Assembly (NCBI GenBank): GCA_946480485.1
Contig: CAMLJW010000081.1
Coordinates: 1-15,267, forward strand
Reading direction: 5' to 3'
DNA length: 15,267 bases
Source of the DNA: an uncultured Streptomyces sp.
GTDB lineage: Bacteria; Actinomycetota; Actinomycetes; Streptomycetales; Streptomycetaceae
Made by a program: the position numbers and the translations under genes. Below the pieces are notes generated by a model. The model saw only the letters and a list, made by a program, of their open reading frames with translations. It did no database searches and was not told where the DNA came from. This document shows positions 6,491-13,235 of this stretch, one piece after another. Each line of letters opens with the position of its first letter. Position 1 is the first letter of the stretch.

Positions 6491-8029
6491 TCACCCATGC
6501 GCGATCGAGGAGGAACCGGTTACGGTCGGGCGTCCGCCGAGGTAGCTCGGCCCCACCATGTGATCCGCTGTGTGTGGTCTCCCCGCGGGCATGCGCCGGC
6601 GCGGGGGACGAAGGAGCGGTCGCGGCTGCTCCGCCCAGATGGTCTTTCCTGTCGGTGTGTGACGGGTGCCCCAGCGCTCGGCGAGCTGGCCGACCAGGAA
6701 CAGGCCGCGGCCGCCCTCATCCAGGGCACGGGCCCGGCGCGGGTGTGGAGCGGTGCTGCTGGAGTCGGAAACCTCGCAGATCAGGGCGGCGTTGCGAATG
6801 AGCCGCAGCTGGATGGGGGCACTGGCGTGCCGGATGGCGTTGGTGACCAGCTCGCTGACGATCAGCTCGGTCGTCGGGACGGCATCCTGCAGACCCCAGG
6901 TCGTGAGCTGGTCGGCGGCCCGTCGGCGCGCGTCGGCGACGACGGAGGGGGTGGCGGGCAGGTCCCAGGAGGCCACGTGCGAGGGGCCCAGGGCGTTGGT
7001 GCGGGCCACGAGCAGGGCGATGTCGTCGTCCGGGTGTTCGGGCAGGAGTGTGACGAGGTTGTCGCAGGTGGCTTCCAGCGATGGGTTGAGTCCGGCCAGG
7101 GCATGCGCGAGTTCCCGCATTCCGGTACCGATGTCGCGGTCGCGTGTCTCGACCAGTCCGTCCGTGTACAGGACGAGCAGGCTACCTTCGGGCAGGCGGA
7201 CGTCGGTGGCCTCGAAGGGGAGGCCGCCCACCCCCAGAGGGGGGCCTGGGGTCAGGGGGACGAACTCCACGGTGCCGTCCGGCATGACGACGACCGGGGC
7301 GAGGTGGCCGGCACTGGCCAGGGTGCAGTGGCGGGACACCGGGTCGTAGACCGCGTACAGACACGTCGCACCGACCTCTCCGGCGGATTCGATGCCCTCT
7401 TCTATCTCTTCGAGGATGAGGTCGTCGAGCTGGGTGAGCAGTTCGTCGGGAGGAAGATCGACATCGGCCAACGTACGCATCGCGCTCCGCAGCTGGCCCA
7501 TGGTGGCGGACGCTTGGATGCCGTGGCCGACGACATCGCCGACGACCAGAGCCACACGGGCGCCGGAGAGGGGGATGACATCGAACCAGTCGCCGCCCAC
7601 TCCCGCCTGCGGATCCGCGGGCAGGTAGCGCATCGCCGTCTCCACTGCCAGCTGCGCGGGCCGGTGGTACTGCAGCAGGCGGCGCTGCAGGGCCAGGTCC
7701 GCGCCGTCGGCCTCCTGCCGGGCGGCGTGAATGAACCACTCGACGTGGTCATCGGCACTCACCAACGGGAAGGCCCGCACAGTGGCCTCCACCCGATGGC
7801 CGTCCCGGTCCCGCAGCGCGACCAGCCCGGTCCACGCCTCCTGCTGTGACAGGCTCCGCCAGGCCGAATCCGGAAGGCGAGCGGCAAGAAGATCGGACGC
7901 CGGACGTCCAATCGCCTCACCCGGCTCGTACCCGAGAAGCAGTCGGGCACCGCGGCTCCACGCCGCCACGACGCCCCGCGCGTTTACGGCAGCCGCAGCG
8001 TTCTCCACCACCAGGGGGTTGTCGTACAT
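6491..8029 (-). CDS. PAS-SpoIIE (PP2C) phosphatase with C-terminal HATPase domain
   Basis: A 512-aa cytoplasmic regulator of a kind abundant in streptomycetes, predicted to dephosphorylate an anti-anti-sigma factor and, through its kinase-like domain, to act on the same partner-switching network. Residues 1-105 form a PAS sensor (YEPGEAIGRPASDLL). Residues 130-345 form the PP2C domain with metal residues in GGDWFD (145-150), DVVGHG (165-170), TDG (289-291) and DDD (334-336), all intact. Residues 355-466 form a HATPase_c_2 domain with N-box ELVTNAIRHA (393-402) and GRGLFLVG (440-447). A 45-residue Arg/Pro-rich tail follows and looks disordered. Start ATG 8029 has GAGGG just upstream. The gene lies 45 bp behind the HATPase-like gene on the same strand, probably co-transcribed. 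The partner is not encoded in this window. Confidence 0.9.
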   Translation of the reverse strand: MYDNPLVVENAAAAVNARGVVAAWSRGARLLLGYEPGEAIGRPASDLLAARLPDSAWRSLSQQEAWTGLVALRDRDGHRVEATVRAFPLVSADDHVEWFIHAARQEADGADLALQRRLLQYHRPAQLAVETAMRYLPADPQAGVGGDWFDVIPLSGARVALVVGDVVGHGIQASATMGQLRSAMRTLADVDLPPDELLTQLDDLILEEIEEGIESAGEVGATCLYAVYDPVSRHCTLASAGHLAPVVVMPDGTVEFVPLTPGPPLGVGGLPFEATDVRLPEGSLLVLYTDGLVETRDRDIGTGMRELAHALAGLNPSLEATCDNLVTLLPEHPDDDIALLVARTNALGPSHVASWDLPATPSVVADARRRAADQLTTWGLQDAVPTTELIVSELVTNAIRHASAPIQLRLIRNAALICEVSDSSSTAPHPRRARALDEGGRGLFLVGQLAERWGTRHTPTGKTIWAEQPRPLLRPPRRRMPAGRPHTADHMVGPSYLGGRPTVTGSSSIAHG

Positions 8030-8074
8030 GCCCTCATCTCATCCCGTCCTCCCTTCCCATTGTGCTCCCGCACG

Positions 8075-8578
8075 CTATGCGCCGGTGCGGAAGCCCATGG
8101 GCGCGGCAGCGGCCAGAGCGGGCACCGGCGCCTCGCGGGGAATCTGGCGCGCCTCCCGCAGATCGGGGGAGGGTGTGGTCGGGACCAGCGGAGCGTACTC
8201 GACAGCGCGGGCCCGGCGTGAGAACCAGATGATCCTGCCGCCGGTGCCGCTGGCGCAGCAGCCCCAGCCGTCGCTGAGCGCGGCGATGCGTGACAGGCAG
8301 CCGGGCTGGGCGTACTTGGGATGCAGGTCCGCGTTGTTGTCCGAAACGGCGGTGATGAGGTGCCGACCGGTCCACCACATCTCGAGGGTGACGTTCTTGT
8401 CCGCGGCGTGCTCGTCGATCGCGTGAAGCAGCACCTCGACGCAGTGACAGACGGGCTCGACGAGGGGCTCCAGGTTCCAGTACCGGAGGTGGGCGGCCAG
8501 GATGCGCTTCACCTGGACAACCCGTTCCGGGCTGACCTCCACGTCCAGGTGGTAGTAGCAGGGTACTGCGGTCTTCAT
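8075..8578 (-). CDS. HATPase-like regulatory protein (degenerate kinase fold)
   Basis: A 167-aa protein resembling the anti-sigma-factor HATPase family found next to phosphatases in streptomycetes. The core runs from YYHLDVEVSPERV (8-20) through VLLHAIDEHAADK (49-61), which aligns with an N-box but lacks its Mg-binding Asn, to AVSDNNADL (77-85) and LSDGWGCCASGTGGRIIWF (101-119), the family's closing strands. Loss of the Asn suggests weak or no kinase activity, leaving a binding role. The C-terminal 48 residues are Pro/Ala-rich. ATG 8578 is preferred over ATG 8584 because GAGGAG (8588-8593) is nine bases away rather than three. It is the first gene of a probable operon with the SpoIIE phosphatase, so they likely act in one signalling pathway. 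Confidence 0.75.
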   Translation of the reverse strand: MKTAVPCYYHLDVEVSPERVVQVKRILAAHLRYWNLEPLVEPVCHCVEVLLHAIDEHAADKNVTLEMWWTGRHLITAVSDNNADLHPKYAQPGCLSRIAALSDGWGCCASGTGGRIIWFSRRARAVEYAPLVPTTPSPDLREARQIPREAPVPALAAAAPMGFRTGA

Positions 8579-8587
8579 CGTCATTGG

Positions 8588-8593
8588 CTCCTC
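8588..8593 (-). promoter_or_regulatory. Shine-Dalgarno site deciding the start of the HATPase-like gene
   Basis: GAGGAG on the minus strand lies nine bases before ATG 8578 and only three before ATG 8584. Normal spacing favours the shorter protein beginning MKTAVPCYYH. Confidence 0.6.
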
Positions 8594-8854
8594 ACCGGCG
8601 AAGCTCTTGCTCTTCGTCGCTCCTGCGGGCCGCGCCCCGAACGCGAAGCGTGAGCGCTGGTCGCTTCTGAGTCACTTCCAGAGTGAGAGCGCTACTCCGT
8701 TCGTGCAACACGAGAGCCTATGCAGAGCACAACAGGACGTTGCGCGATGTCACGGGCACGATGAGTGAAGGCGCGACTCCCAACCGGTCGGTGCCTCTGC
8801 GTGCACGGCCTTCGCGGACCCCGGACCGCACCCGGGGACGGCGGAGATGAACCC

Positions 8855-9070
8855 ATGACCCGAAACCCGGCCATCGGCCGCGTCCCGATCACCGGTGTCC
8901 GCCCGATGGTCGGGTACGGCAGACGCCTGGCGAAGGCGGTCGTGGGGAAAAGTCTTCCAGGTCCCACCGCCACCTTTTTCGGTGAGGGCCACGACGCGAT
9001 CGCCGCCGACCTCGTGTTGCGCGACCCGGCCGGCCGGCCCGCGGCTGCGCCGGGCAGTACCCACCAGTGA
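8855..9070 (+). pseudogene. glgE: Truncated N-terminus of GlgE (maltosyltransferase)
   Basis: A 71-aa open frame matching the start of GlgE, the enzyme that extends alpha-glucan from maltose 1-phosphate and normally exceeds 650 aa. Diagnostic strings are AIGRVPITGVRPMVGYGRRL, AKAVVG and FGEGHDAIAADLVLRDPAGR, equivalent to the conserved FREGHDAVAANVVLRDP of the N-terminal DUF3416 domain. Homology ends at residue 63, after which the frame reads PAAAPGSTHQ and stops. A shifted frame continues with RRAVPTSDSWRS, which might be a remnant of the next conserved stretch (RELAPGTDRW). GGAG about nine bases before the ATG is retained, so a short peptide might still be made. No catalytic domain is present, so it cannot act as GlgE. 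Confidence 0.7.
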
Positions 9071-9192
9071 CAGCTGGCGATCTTGACCAAGTGCGTCTGA
9101 AAGTTCCTCTGAAAGGGTGAGCCGCCATGCCCAGGACCGCGCCGCTTCATCCAGGCAGCCTCGGCTCCGCTTCCCTGACCATGCCGCAGAAC

Positions 9193-9726
9193 TCAGCCGG
9201 TCGGCCCCGGGCCCGCTTCCTTCCGCAGGAAGCTGGTCACCTGCGCGGCGAGGATGTCCATGGGGGTGTCGGATCGTGCGCCCACCCCTATGGCCGACTC
9301 ATGCAGGCCGATGCCTCCCGACCAGAGGTAACGGTCGATCCACTCGTCGTCGGCCTTCAGCTGGACCTGGATGTCCACCTGGGACAGGCTCGCATCCTCG
9401 GCCGCGGCGTACAGCACGGCCGTGACCCGGCGGAGCGGGTAGACGTCGAAGCCCTCGATGAAGTGTGAGTTCCGCCAGTCGAGGAACGCGCTCTCGCCGT
9501 CGGAACCGACACGGACGTCGAGCTGGCCGTCTTCGAGGTGGATGGCAAAGTGCTCGGTCGTGCGGTTCTCGACGGTCACGCGGAACCTGAAGTACGTCAG
9601 ACCCTCGGCAGCGTCGTCACGCCCCCGCGGCGGCTCCGCCTTCTCCAAGCCGTGGACGCGGACACGCAGGCCGGCATGCTCGTCGTCGCACTCCTGCCAG
9701 TCCCCCACCACGTTCGGCTCGTGCAC
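9193..9726 (-). CDS. Conserved beta-rich protein of unknown function
   Basis: A 177-aa hydrophilic protein. It has alternating strands (LTYFRFRVTVENRTTEHFAI, then LEDGQLDVRVGSDGESAFLDW), the distinctive FIEGFDVYPLRRVTAVLYAA, and SQVDIQVQLKADDEWIDRYLWSG in shorter pieces. The VTVENRTTEHFAI segment recalls immunoglobulin-like DUF4352-type domains, but there is no signal peptide or lipobox, so it is predicted cytoplasmic. Similar proteins occur in streptomycetes from memory, without known function. The GTG 9726 start is preceded by AGAGGTGG, and a near-consensus promoter gives a leader of about 22 nt, making this one of the better supported starts here. A perfect palindrome lies upstream and may control it. 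No enzymatic motif is visible. Confidence 0.7.
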   Translation of the reverse strand: MHEPNVVGDWQECDDEHAGLRVRVHGLEKAEPPRGRDDAAEGLTYFRFRVTVENRTTEHFAIHLEDGQLDVRVGSDGESAFLDWRNSHFIEGFDVYPLRRVTAVLYAAAEDASLSQVDIQVQLKADDEWIDRYLWSGGIGLHESAIGVGARSDTPMDILAAQVTSFLRKEAGPGPTG

Positions 9727-9754
9727 AGTCCACCTCTCGGCCTCAGAGAGCTGC

Positions 9755-9784
9755 TTCCTATCTGTGCGCGCGGCAACGTGTCAA
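9755..9784 (-). promoter_or_regulatory. Near-consensus vegetative promoter
   Basis: Minus-strand TTGACA (9779-9784), 18-nt spacer and TAGGAA (9755-9760). The predicted transcript start is near 9748, about 22 nt before the GTG of the 177-aa gene. Confidence 0.75.
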
Positions 9785-9822
9785 ATGAACAGAATGGGCG
9801 TTGGCCAGGCTTTTTGCTGCGT

Positions 9823-9837
9823 TTGATCAGTGATCAA
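9823..9837. promoter_or_regulatory. Perfect 15-bp palindrome, likely regulator-binding site
   Basis: TTGATCA and TGATCAA flank a single G, a perfect dyad. It lies about 80 bp upstream of the predicted start for the minus-strand gene and about 235 bp upstream of the DUF4032 gene. The size and symmetry fit a dimeric repressor or activator; the position would suit activation of the minus gene. Confidence 0.5.
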
Positions 9838-10069
9838 GGCGTGCCCAGCCAGAATCGTTCACCCGGTACGCCGGCCGGCCCGGTGGGCGTGCTGCACATC
9901 ACGCCTCTGTGCCGGAGGGACGGGAGCCGGCGGGCGCGCCGCACTGACGCATCCCCGCCCGCTGACGCCCCTTCCTCAGTAGAACCGGCCCAGGTTGACG
10001 TAAGGGGCGTCCAGGTGCGGAGATGCTTCTGCGACGTGACGGCCGACCATGAGGCGAGGGCAAAGAGCG

Positions 10070-11353
10070 ATGGCATTGCAGATCAGCGCCACCAACCCGG
10101 AGCATCCTGCGCTCCTGCTCGACCTGCCCTGGCAGCTGCCGCTGGAGGAGTGGCCGGAGCACTGCCTGGTACCGCTGCCGCGCGGCATCTCGCGGCACGT
10201 GGTCCGGTACGCCCGCGCCGGCACCGAGGTGGTGGCCGTCAAGGAGCTCGCCGAGCGGCCCGCGGTGCGGGAGTTCGGACTGTTGCGGGATCTCGACCGG
10301 CTGAACATTCCCGCGGTGGACCCGCTCGCCGTGGTCACCGGCCGCACAAAGGGCGACACGCCCCTGGAGCCCGTCCTGATCACCCGCTATCTGAACGGCT
10401 CGATGCCCTACCGGTCGATGTTCGAGACGACGATGCGGCCCGCCACCATGCACCGGCTCATGGACGCGCTGGCCGTGCTGCTCGTCCGGCTCCATCTGGC
10501 GGGGTTCGCGTGGGGCGACTGCTCACTGTCCAACACGTTGTTCCGGCGCGACGCGGGCGCGTACGCCGCGTATCTGGTGGACGCGGAGACCGGCGACCTG
10601 CACACGCGGCTGAGCGACGGGCAGCGCAAGTACGACCTCGATCTCGCGCGGGTCAACATCAGCGGCGAGCTGCTCGACCTGGAGGCGTCCGGGGCGCTGC
10701 ACCCGTCCGTGGACCCGGTCGAGTTCGGCACGGAGATCTGCCTGCGGTACGAGGGCCTGTGGCGTGAGCTGACGCGTACATCGGTATATCCGGCGGGCAA
10801 ATACCACTCCATCGACCGCCGGATCCGGCGGCTCAACGAGCTCGGGTTCGACGTCGCCGAGATGCAGATCGGCCACTCCTCGAACGGTGACACCGTCACC
10901 TTCGTCCCCAAGGTCGTCGACGCGGGCCATCATCAGCGGCAACTGCTGCGGCTGACCGGGCTGGACGCCGAGGAGAACCAGGCGCGCCGGCTCCTCAACG
11001 ACCTGGAGAGCTGGATGGCCACCCAGGACGACTACGCGCCCGGGGACACTCCCCCAGGCTCTCTGCTTCGTGCGAGCAGGGGGCACCCTCTCGCGGCGCG
11101 TCCCGAGGTGCTGGCCCACCGCTGGGTACGTGAGGTGTTCCGGCCCACCGTGCGGGCCGTACCGCGGGAGCTGTGCGGCTCCATGGACGCGGCGGAGCTG
11201 TACCACGAGCTGCTCGAACACCGCTGGTACCTGTCCGAGCGGGCACAGTACGACATCGGCCTGGGCACGGCCGTCGAGGACTATGTCAAGCACATCCTGC
11301 CGAAGATCCGCGAGAGCCTGCCGTCGACGAACGCCGCCGCGCCTTCGGCCTGA
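10070..11353 (+). CDS. DUF4032 protein with kinase-like N-terminal domain
   Basis: A 427-aa protein. The N-terminal half is a lipopolysaccharide-kinase-like fold: EVVAVKELAERPAVREFGLL (nucleotide-binding Lys and Glu helix), ITRYLNGSMPY, and the catalytic-loop equivalent WGDCSLSNTLF with Asp150 and Asn155, followed by VDAETG (Asp171, in place of DFG). The DUF4032 region follows, with FVPKVVDAGHHQRQLLRLTG, and the C-terminal YHELLEHRWYLSERAQYDIG. It is probably a small-molecule or lipid kinase, but substrate and activity are unknown. ATG 10070 has GAGGG nine bases upstream, whereas in-frame ATG 10049 has none. Residues 327-339 (TPPGSLLRASRGH) appear to be an insertion created by a palindromic 39-bp element, compared with the family sequence as I recall it. 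The stop lies in a hairpin. Confidence 0.83.
   Translation: MALQISATNPEHPALLLDLPWQLPLEEWPEHCLVPLPRGISRHVVRYARAGTEVVAVKELAERPAVREFGLLRDLDRLNIPAVDPLAVVTGRTKGDTPLEPVLITRYLNGSMPYRSMFETTMRPATMHRLMDALAVLLVRLHLAGFAWGDCSLSNTLFRRDAGAYAAYLVDAETGDLHTRLSDGQRKYDLDLARVNISGELLDLEASGALHPSVDPVEFGTEICLRYEGLWRELTRTSVYPAGKYHSIDRRIRRLNELGFDVAEMQIGHSSNGDTVTFVPKVVDAGHHQRQLLRLTGLDAEENQARRLLNDLESWMATQDDYAPGDTPPGSLLRASRGHPLAARPEVLAHRWVREVFRPTVRAVPRELCGSMDAAELYHELLEHRWYLSERAQYDIGLGTAVEDYVKHILPKIRESLPSTNAAAPSA
11048..11086 (+). mobile_element. 39-bp palindromic insertion (REP/MITE-like) inside the DUF4032 gene
   Basis: CCCCCAGGCTC (11051-11061) and GAGCAGGGGG (11074-11083) form a nearly perfect inverted repeat around a 12-base loop. 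The 39 bases encode residues 327-339, which interrupt a segment I remember as APGDPLAARPEVLAHRW. The length is a multiple of three, so the frame survives. Similar short CCCCCAG.../...GGGGG palindromes are scattered through streptomycete genomes from memory. Confidence 0.5.
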
Positions 11354-11370
11354 GGCCGGGCTCAGGCCTC
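11352..11370 (+). terminator. Hairpin at the end of the DUF4032 gene
   Basis: GAGGCC (11352-11357) and GGCCTC (11365-11370) form a perfect six-base-pair stem with a seven-base loop that includes the last stop bases. There is no T-run, which is usual for streptomycete terminators. Confidence 0.45.
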
Positions 11371-11683
11371 GCTGGGGCGGGCGTCCGGCAGGCGCAACGA
11401 GCGCCACCGGGCAGGGCGCGTGACGCATGACCGCGTGGGCCGGCGGGCAGCGGAGGCCCGTGGCGGACGGCGGCCCTCGCCGTCAGCAGCGCTGCGATCG
11501 TGTTCCTCGGCGTCTTCGGCGTGCTGGACGTCCTCGGCATCGGCGTCACGGGGTGCTGACTTCGGCAGCGAGTCCGCCATGAGCCTCGCGGGTCGTGGGT
11601 CGGCCGGGCACGGGCGGGGTACCCGAAACCTGCGAGACGGTGCCGGCCCGGCCGGAGCCGTGGGTCGGGAGAAGGAGCCGGAC
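11371..11683. other. Intergenic stretch with a hydrophobic relic
   Basis: No intact gene is supported. One plus frame ending at TGA 11557-11559 encodes TAALAVSSAAIVFLGVFG followed by VLDVLGIGVTGC, which looks like a membrane helix, but there is no start codon or ribosome site. It may be the end of a lost membrane gene or chance. Confidence 0.35.
11672..11677 (+). promoter_or_regulatory. Shine-Dalgarno site of the phosphoesterase-like gene
   Basis: AAGGAG lies six bases before GTG 11684. It selects this start over the upstream open frame that begins at 11420. Confidence 0.7.
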
Positions 11684-12142
11684 GTGGGTGGGAAAAACCC
11701 GCTGCGGACCTACCGCGGCAAGCGTGACTTCGCCAGGACCGGGGAACCTCGAGGGTTGGTGAGGCCCTCGGACGACGAACCGCACTTCGTGGTGCAGATC
11801 CACGATGCGAGCACGATGCACTTCGACTTCCGGCTGCAGGTCGACGACGTGCTGAAGTCGTACGAGGAGTTCGAGGGCGTGATCCCCGAGGGCGTGCCCT
11901 TCGACCAGGCGTTGGAACGGGGTCATGCCACGTTCTGGCTCGACGGCTCGAAGCTGCGCGGCGGATACGCCCTGACCCGCTTCCGTGACGGGAAGAGCGA
12001 GGCGTGGCTACTGGTGAAGACCGGCGACGAGCGGGCCCGGGCCGGTGAGAACGGGACGGGACGCCCGATCCGCGGCAGGCCCGCTCGGTGCGCAGCGGGC
12101 GCACCCTGCGGCAGGTCGCCGGAGCGGGGTGAGCGGCGATGA
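11684..12142 (+). CDS. Eroded LigD-type 3'-phosphoesterase domain protein
   Basis: A 152-aa relative of the N-terminal phosphoesterase of LigD, which trims 3' ends at DNA breaks in bacterial non-homologous end joining. The first 59 residues are normal (NPLRTYRGKRDFARTGEP, HFVVQIHDASTMHFDFRLQ) and keep His40, His46, Asp48 and Arg50, equal to H42, H48, D50 and R52 of Pseudomonas LigD. Then about 27 residues (the WAVPKGPS to EDHPL block with catalytic H84) are missing between Ser59 and Tyr60, and a second block (EYGAGTV to GTY) is missing after Gly70, both in frame. The tail is also frameshifted after about residue 127. The ORF end overlaps the ligase start (ATGA). Normal stand-alone homologues are near 200 aa. 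The catalytic site is incomplete, so it is probably inactive. Confidence 0.75.
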   Translation: MGGKNPLRTYRGKRDFARTGEPRGLVRPSDDEPHFVVQIHDASTMHFDFRLQVDDVLKSYEEFEGVIPEGVPFDQALERGHATFWLDGSKLRGGYALTRFRDGKSEAWLLVKTGDERARAGENGTGRPIRGRPARCAAGAPCGRSPERGERR

Positions 12143-13161
12143 CCGGCGGGACAACCGGCCTCCTGGACACGCTGTCCGCCGACGAGCGCCGGTGGCTGCG
12201 CGGCGCACGCCCCGGCGTGGAGCTGGCCTCCGCGCCCATGCTCGCCACGCTGAGCACCCGGCGGGACTTCCCCGGCGAGTGGATTTTCGAGCGGAAGCTG
12301 GACGGCGTCCGCGCGCTGGCGGTCCGCGAGGGCGGGCGGGTGGTGCTGCTTTCGCGCAGCGGCAACCGGCTCAACGAGACGTACCCGGAGATCGTCGACG
12401 CCCTCGCGGCGCAGATGTGCGCGGACTTCACGGTCGACGGCGAGATCGTCGCGTTCACGCACGGCCGTACCGACTTCGCCCGGCTCCAGCGGCGGATGGG
12501 GCTCACCCGGCGCCGGGAGATCGAGGCCAGCGGTGTAACCGTGACGTACTACCTGTTCGATCTGCTGCGGCTGGACGGCACGGACACCACACGGCTGCCC
12601 TTGCGCACCCGTAAGTCGCTGCTGCGGCGCGCCCTGACGTTCCGCGCGCCACTGCGGATGAGTACGCATCGCAACGAAGGCGGCTTCGAGCTGCTGGCCG
12701 AGTCCTGCGCCCGCGGCTGGGAGGGGCTCATCGCGAAGCGGGCGAACAGCCGCTATCAGCCGCGCCGTTCGCCCGACTGGCTCAAGCTGAAGTGTTCCCG
12801 GGGCCAGGAGTTCGTCGTCGCCGGATTCACCGAGCCGGCCGGCAGCCGCGTCGGCATCGGCGCGCTGCTGCTGGGCTACTACCAAGGGGACAAGCTGCGG
12901 TACGCGGGCAAGGTGGGCACGGGGTTCGACCACCGGACGCTCGCCTCCCTCCGCGACCGCCTGGACGGCCTGTCCCTTTCCACGTCGCCTTTCGCCGACC
13001 GCGTCCGGGAGCCACGCCCCCACTGGTCGGAGCCGGAGCTCGTCGCGCAGATCGCGTTCACCGAGTGGACACGGGACGGCATGCTGCGGCATCCGCGGTT
13101 TCTCGGGCTGCGCGACGACAAGGCCGCACACGACGTCGTACGCGACCGGTCGAGGGCGTGA
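12139..13161 (+). CDS. ATP-dependent DNA ligase, LigD/LigC type
   Basis: A 340-aa nick-sealing ligase of the kind used in non-homologous end joining. Motif I is ERKLDGVRA with nucleophile Lys53, motif III is VDGE (99-102), motif IIIa is YLFDLLRLDG (138-147), motif IV is EGLIAK (195-200) and motif V is WLKLK (214-218) with Lys216 and Lys218. The OB-fold domain follows with RYAGKVGTGFD, and the end LVAQIAFTEWTRDGMLRHPRFLG is split into usual C-terminal motifs. Length is normal for a stand-alone LigD ligase domain. It starts at ATG 12139, overlapping the phosphoesterase frame by four bases (ATGA), so translation may be coupled. No Ku or polymerase gene lies in the window, so full repair would need partners elsewhere. 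All catalytic residues are intact. Confidence 0.92.
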   Translation: MTGGTTGLLDTLSADERRWLRGARPGVELASAPMLATLSTRRDFPGEWIFERKLDGVRALAVREGGRVVLLSRSGNRLNETYPEIVDALAAQMCADFTVDGEIVAFTHGRTDFARLQRRMGLTRRREIEASGVTVTYYLFDLLRLDGTDTTRLPLRTRKSLLRRALTFRAPLRMSTHRNEGGFELLAESCARGWEGLIAKRANSRYQPRRSPDWLKLKCSRGQEFVVAGFTEPAGSRVGIGALLLGYYQGDKLRYAGKVGTGFDHRTLASLRDRLDGLSLSTSPFADRVREPRPHWSEPELVAQIAFTEWTRDGMLRHPRFLGLRDDKAAHDVVRDRSRA

Positions 13162-13212
13162 GCGCCCGCGATGCGATCCGCCCACGCGCCACCGCCCACA
13201 CGCCACGCGCGG

Positions 13213-13225
13213 ACACGGATCGTGT
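13213..13225. terminator. Short hairpin between convergent ligase and methyltransferase genes
   Basis: ACACG (13213-13217) and CGTGT (13221-13225) form a perfect five-base-pair stem with a three-base loop in the 74-bp convergent gap. This is a weak candidate that could serve both directions. Confidence 0.3.
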
Positions 13226-13235
13226 GCGGCTGCGG

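Noticed and set aside
6497..7849. Plus-strand open frame of 450 codons opposite the SpoIIE phosphatase
   Set aside because: It is the complement of a gene with all PP2C and HATPase motifs intact and has no recognisable domain.
8692..9150. Minus-strand open frame of 152 codons opposite the GlgE relic
   Set aside because: The plus strand carries recognisable GlgE sequence with a ribosome site; the antisense frame has no recognisable features.
9995..10024. TTGACG as a -35 box for the DUF4032 gene
   Set aside because: No acceptable -10 box lies 16-19 nt downstream.
11286..12506. Minus-strand open frame of 406 codons across the phosphoesterase and ligase genes
   Set aside because: It is an Arg/Ser/Pro-rich shadow of two motif-bearing plus-strand genes.
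11923..13206. Minus-strand open frame of 427 codons opposite the ligase
   Set aside because: The ligase on the plus strand has all nucleotidyltransferase motifs; the antisense frame has none.
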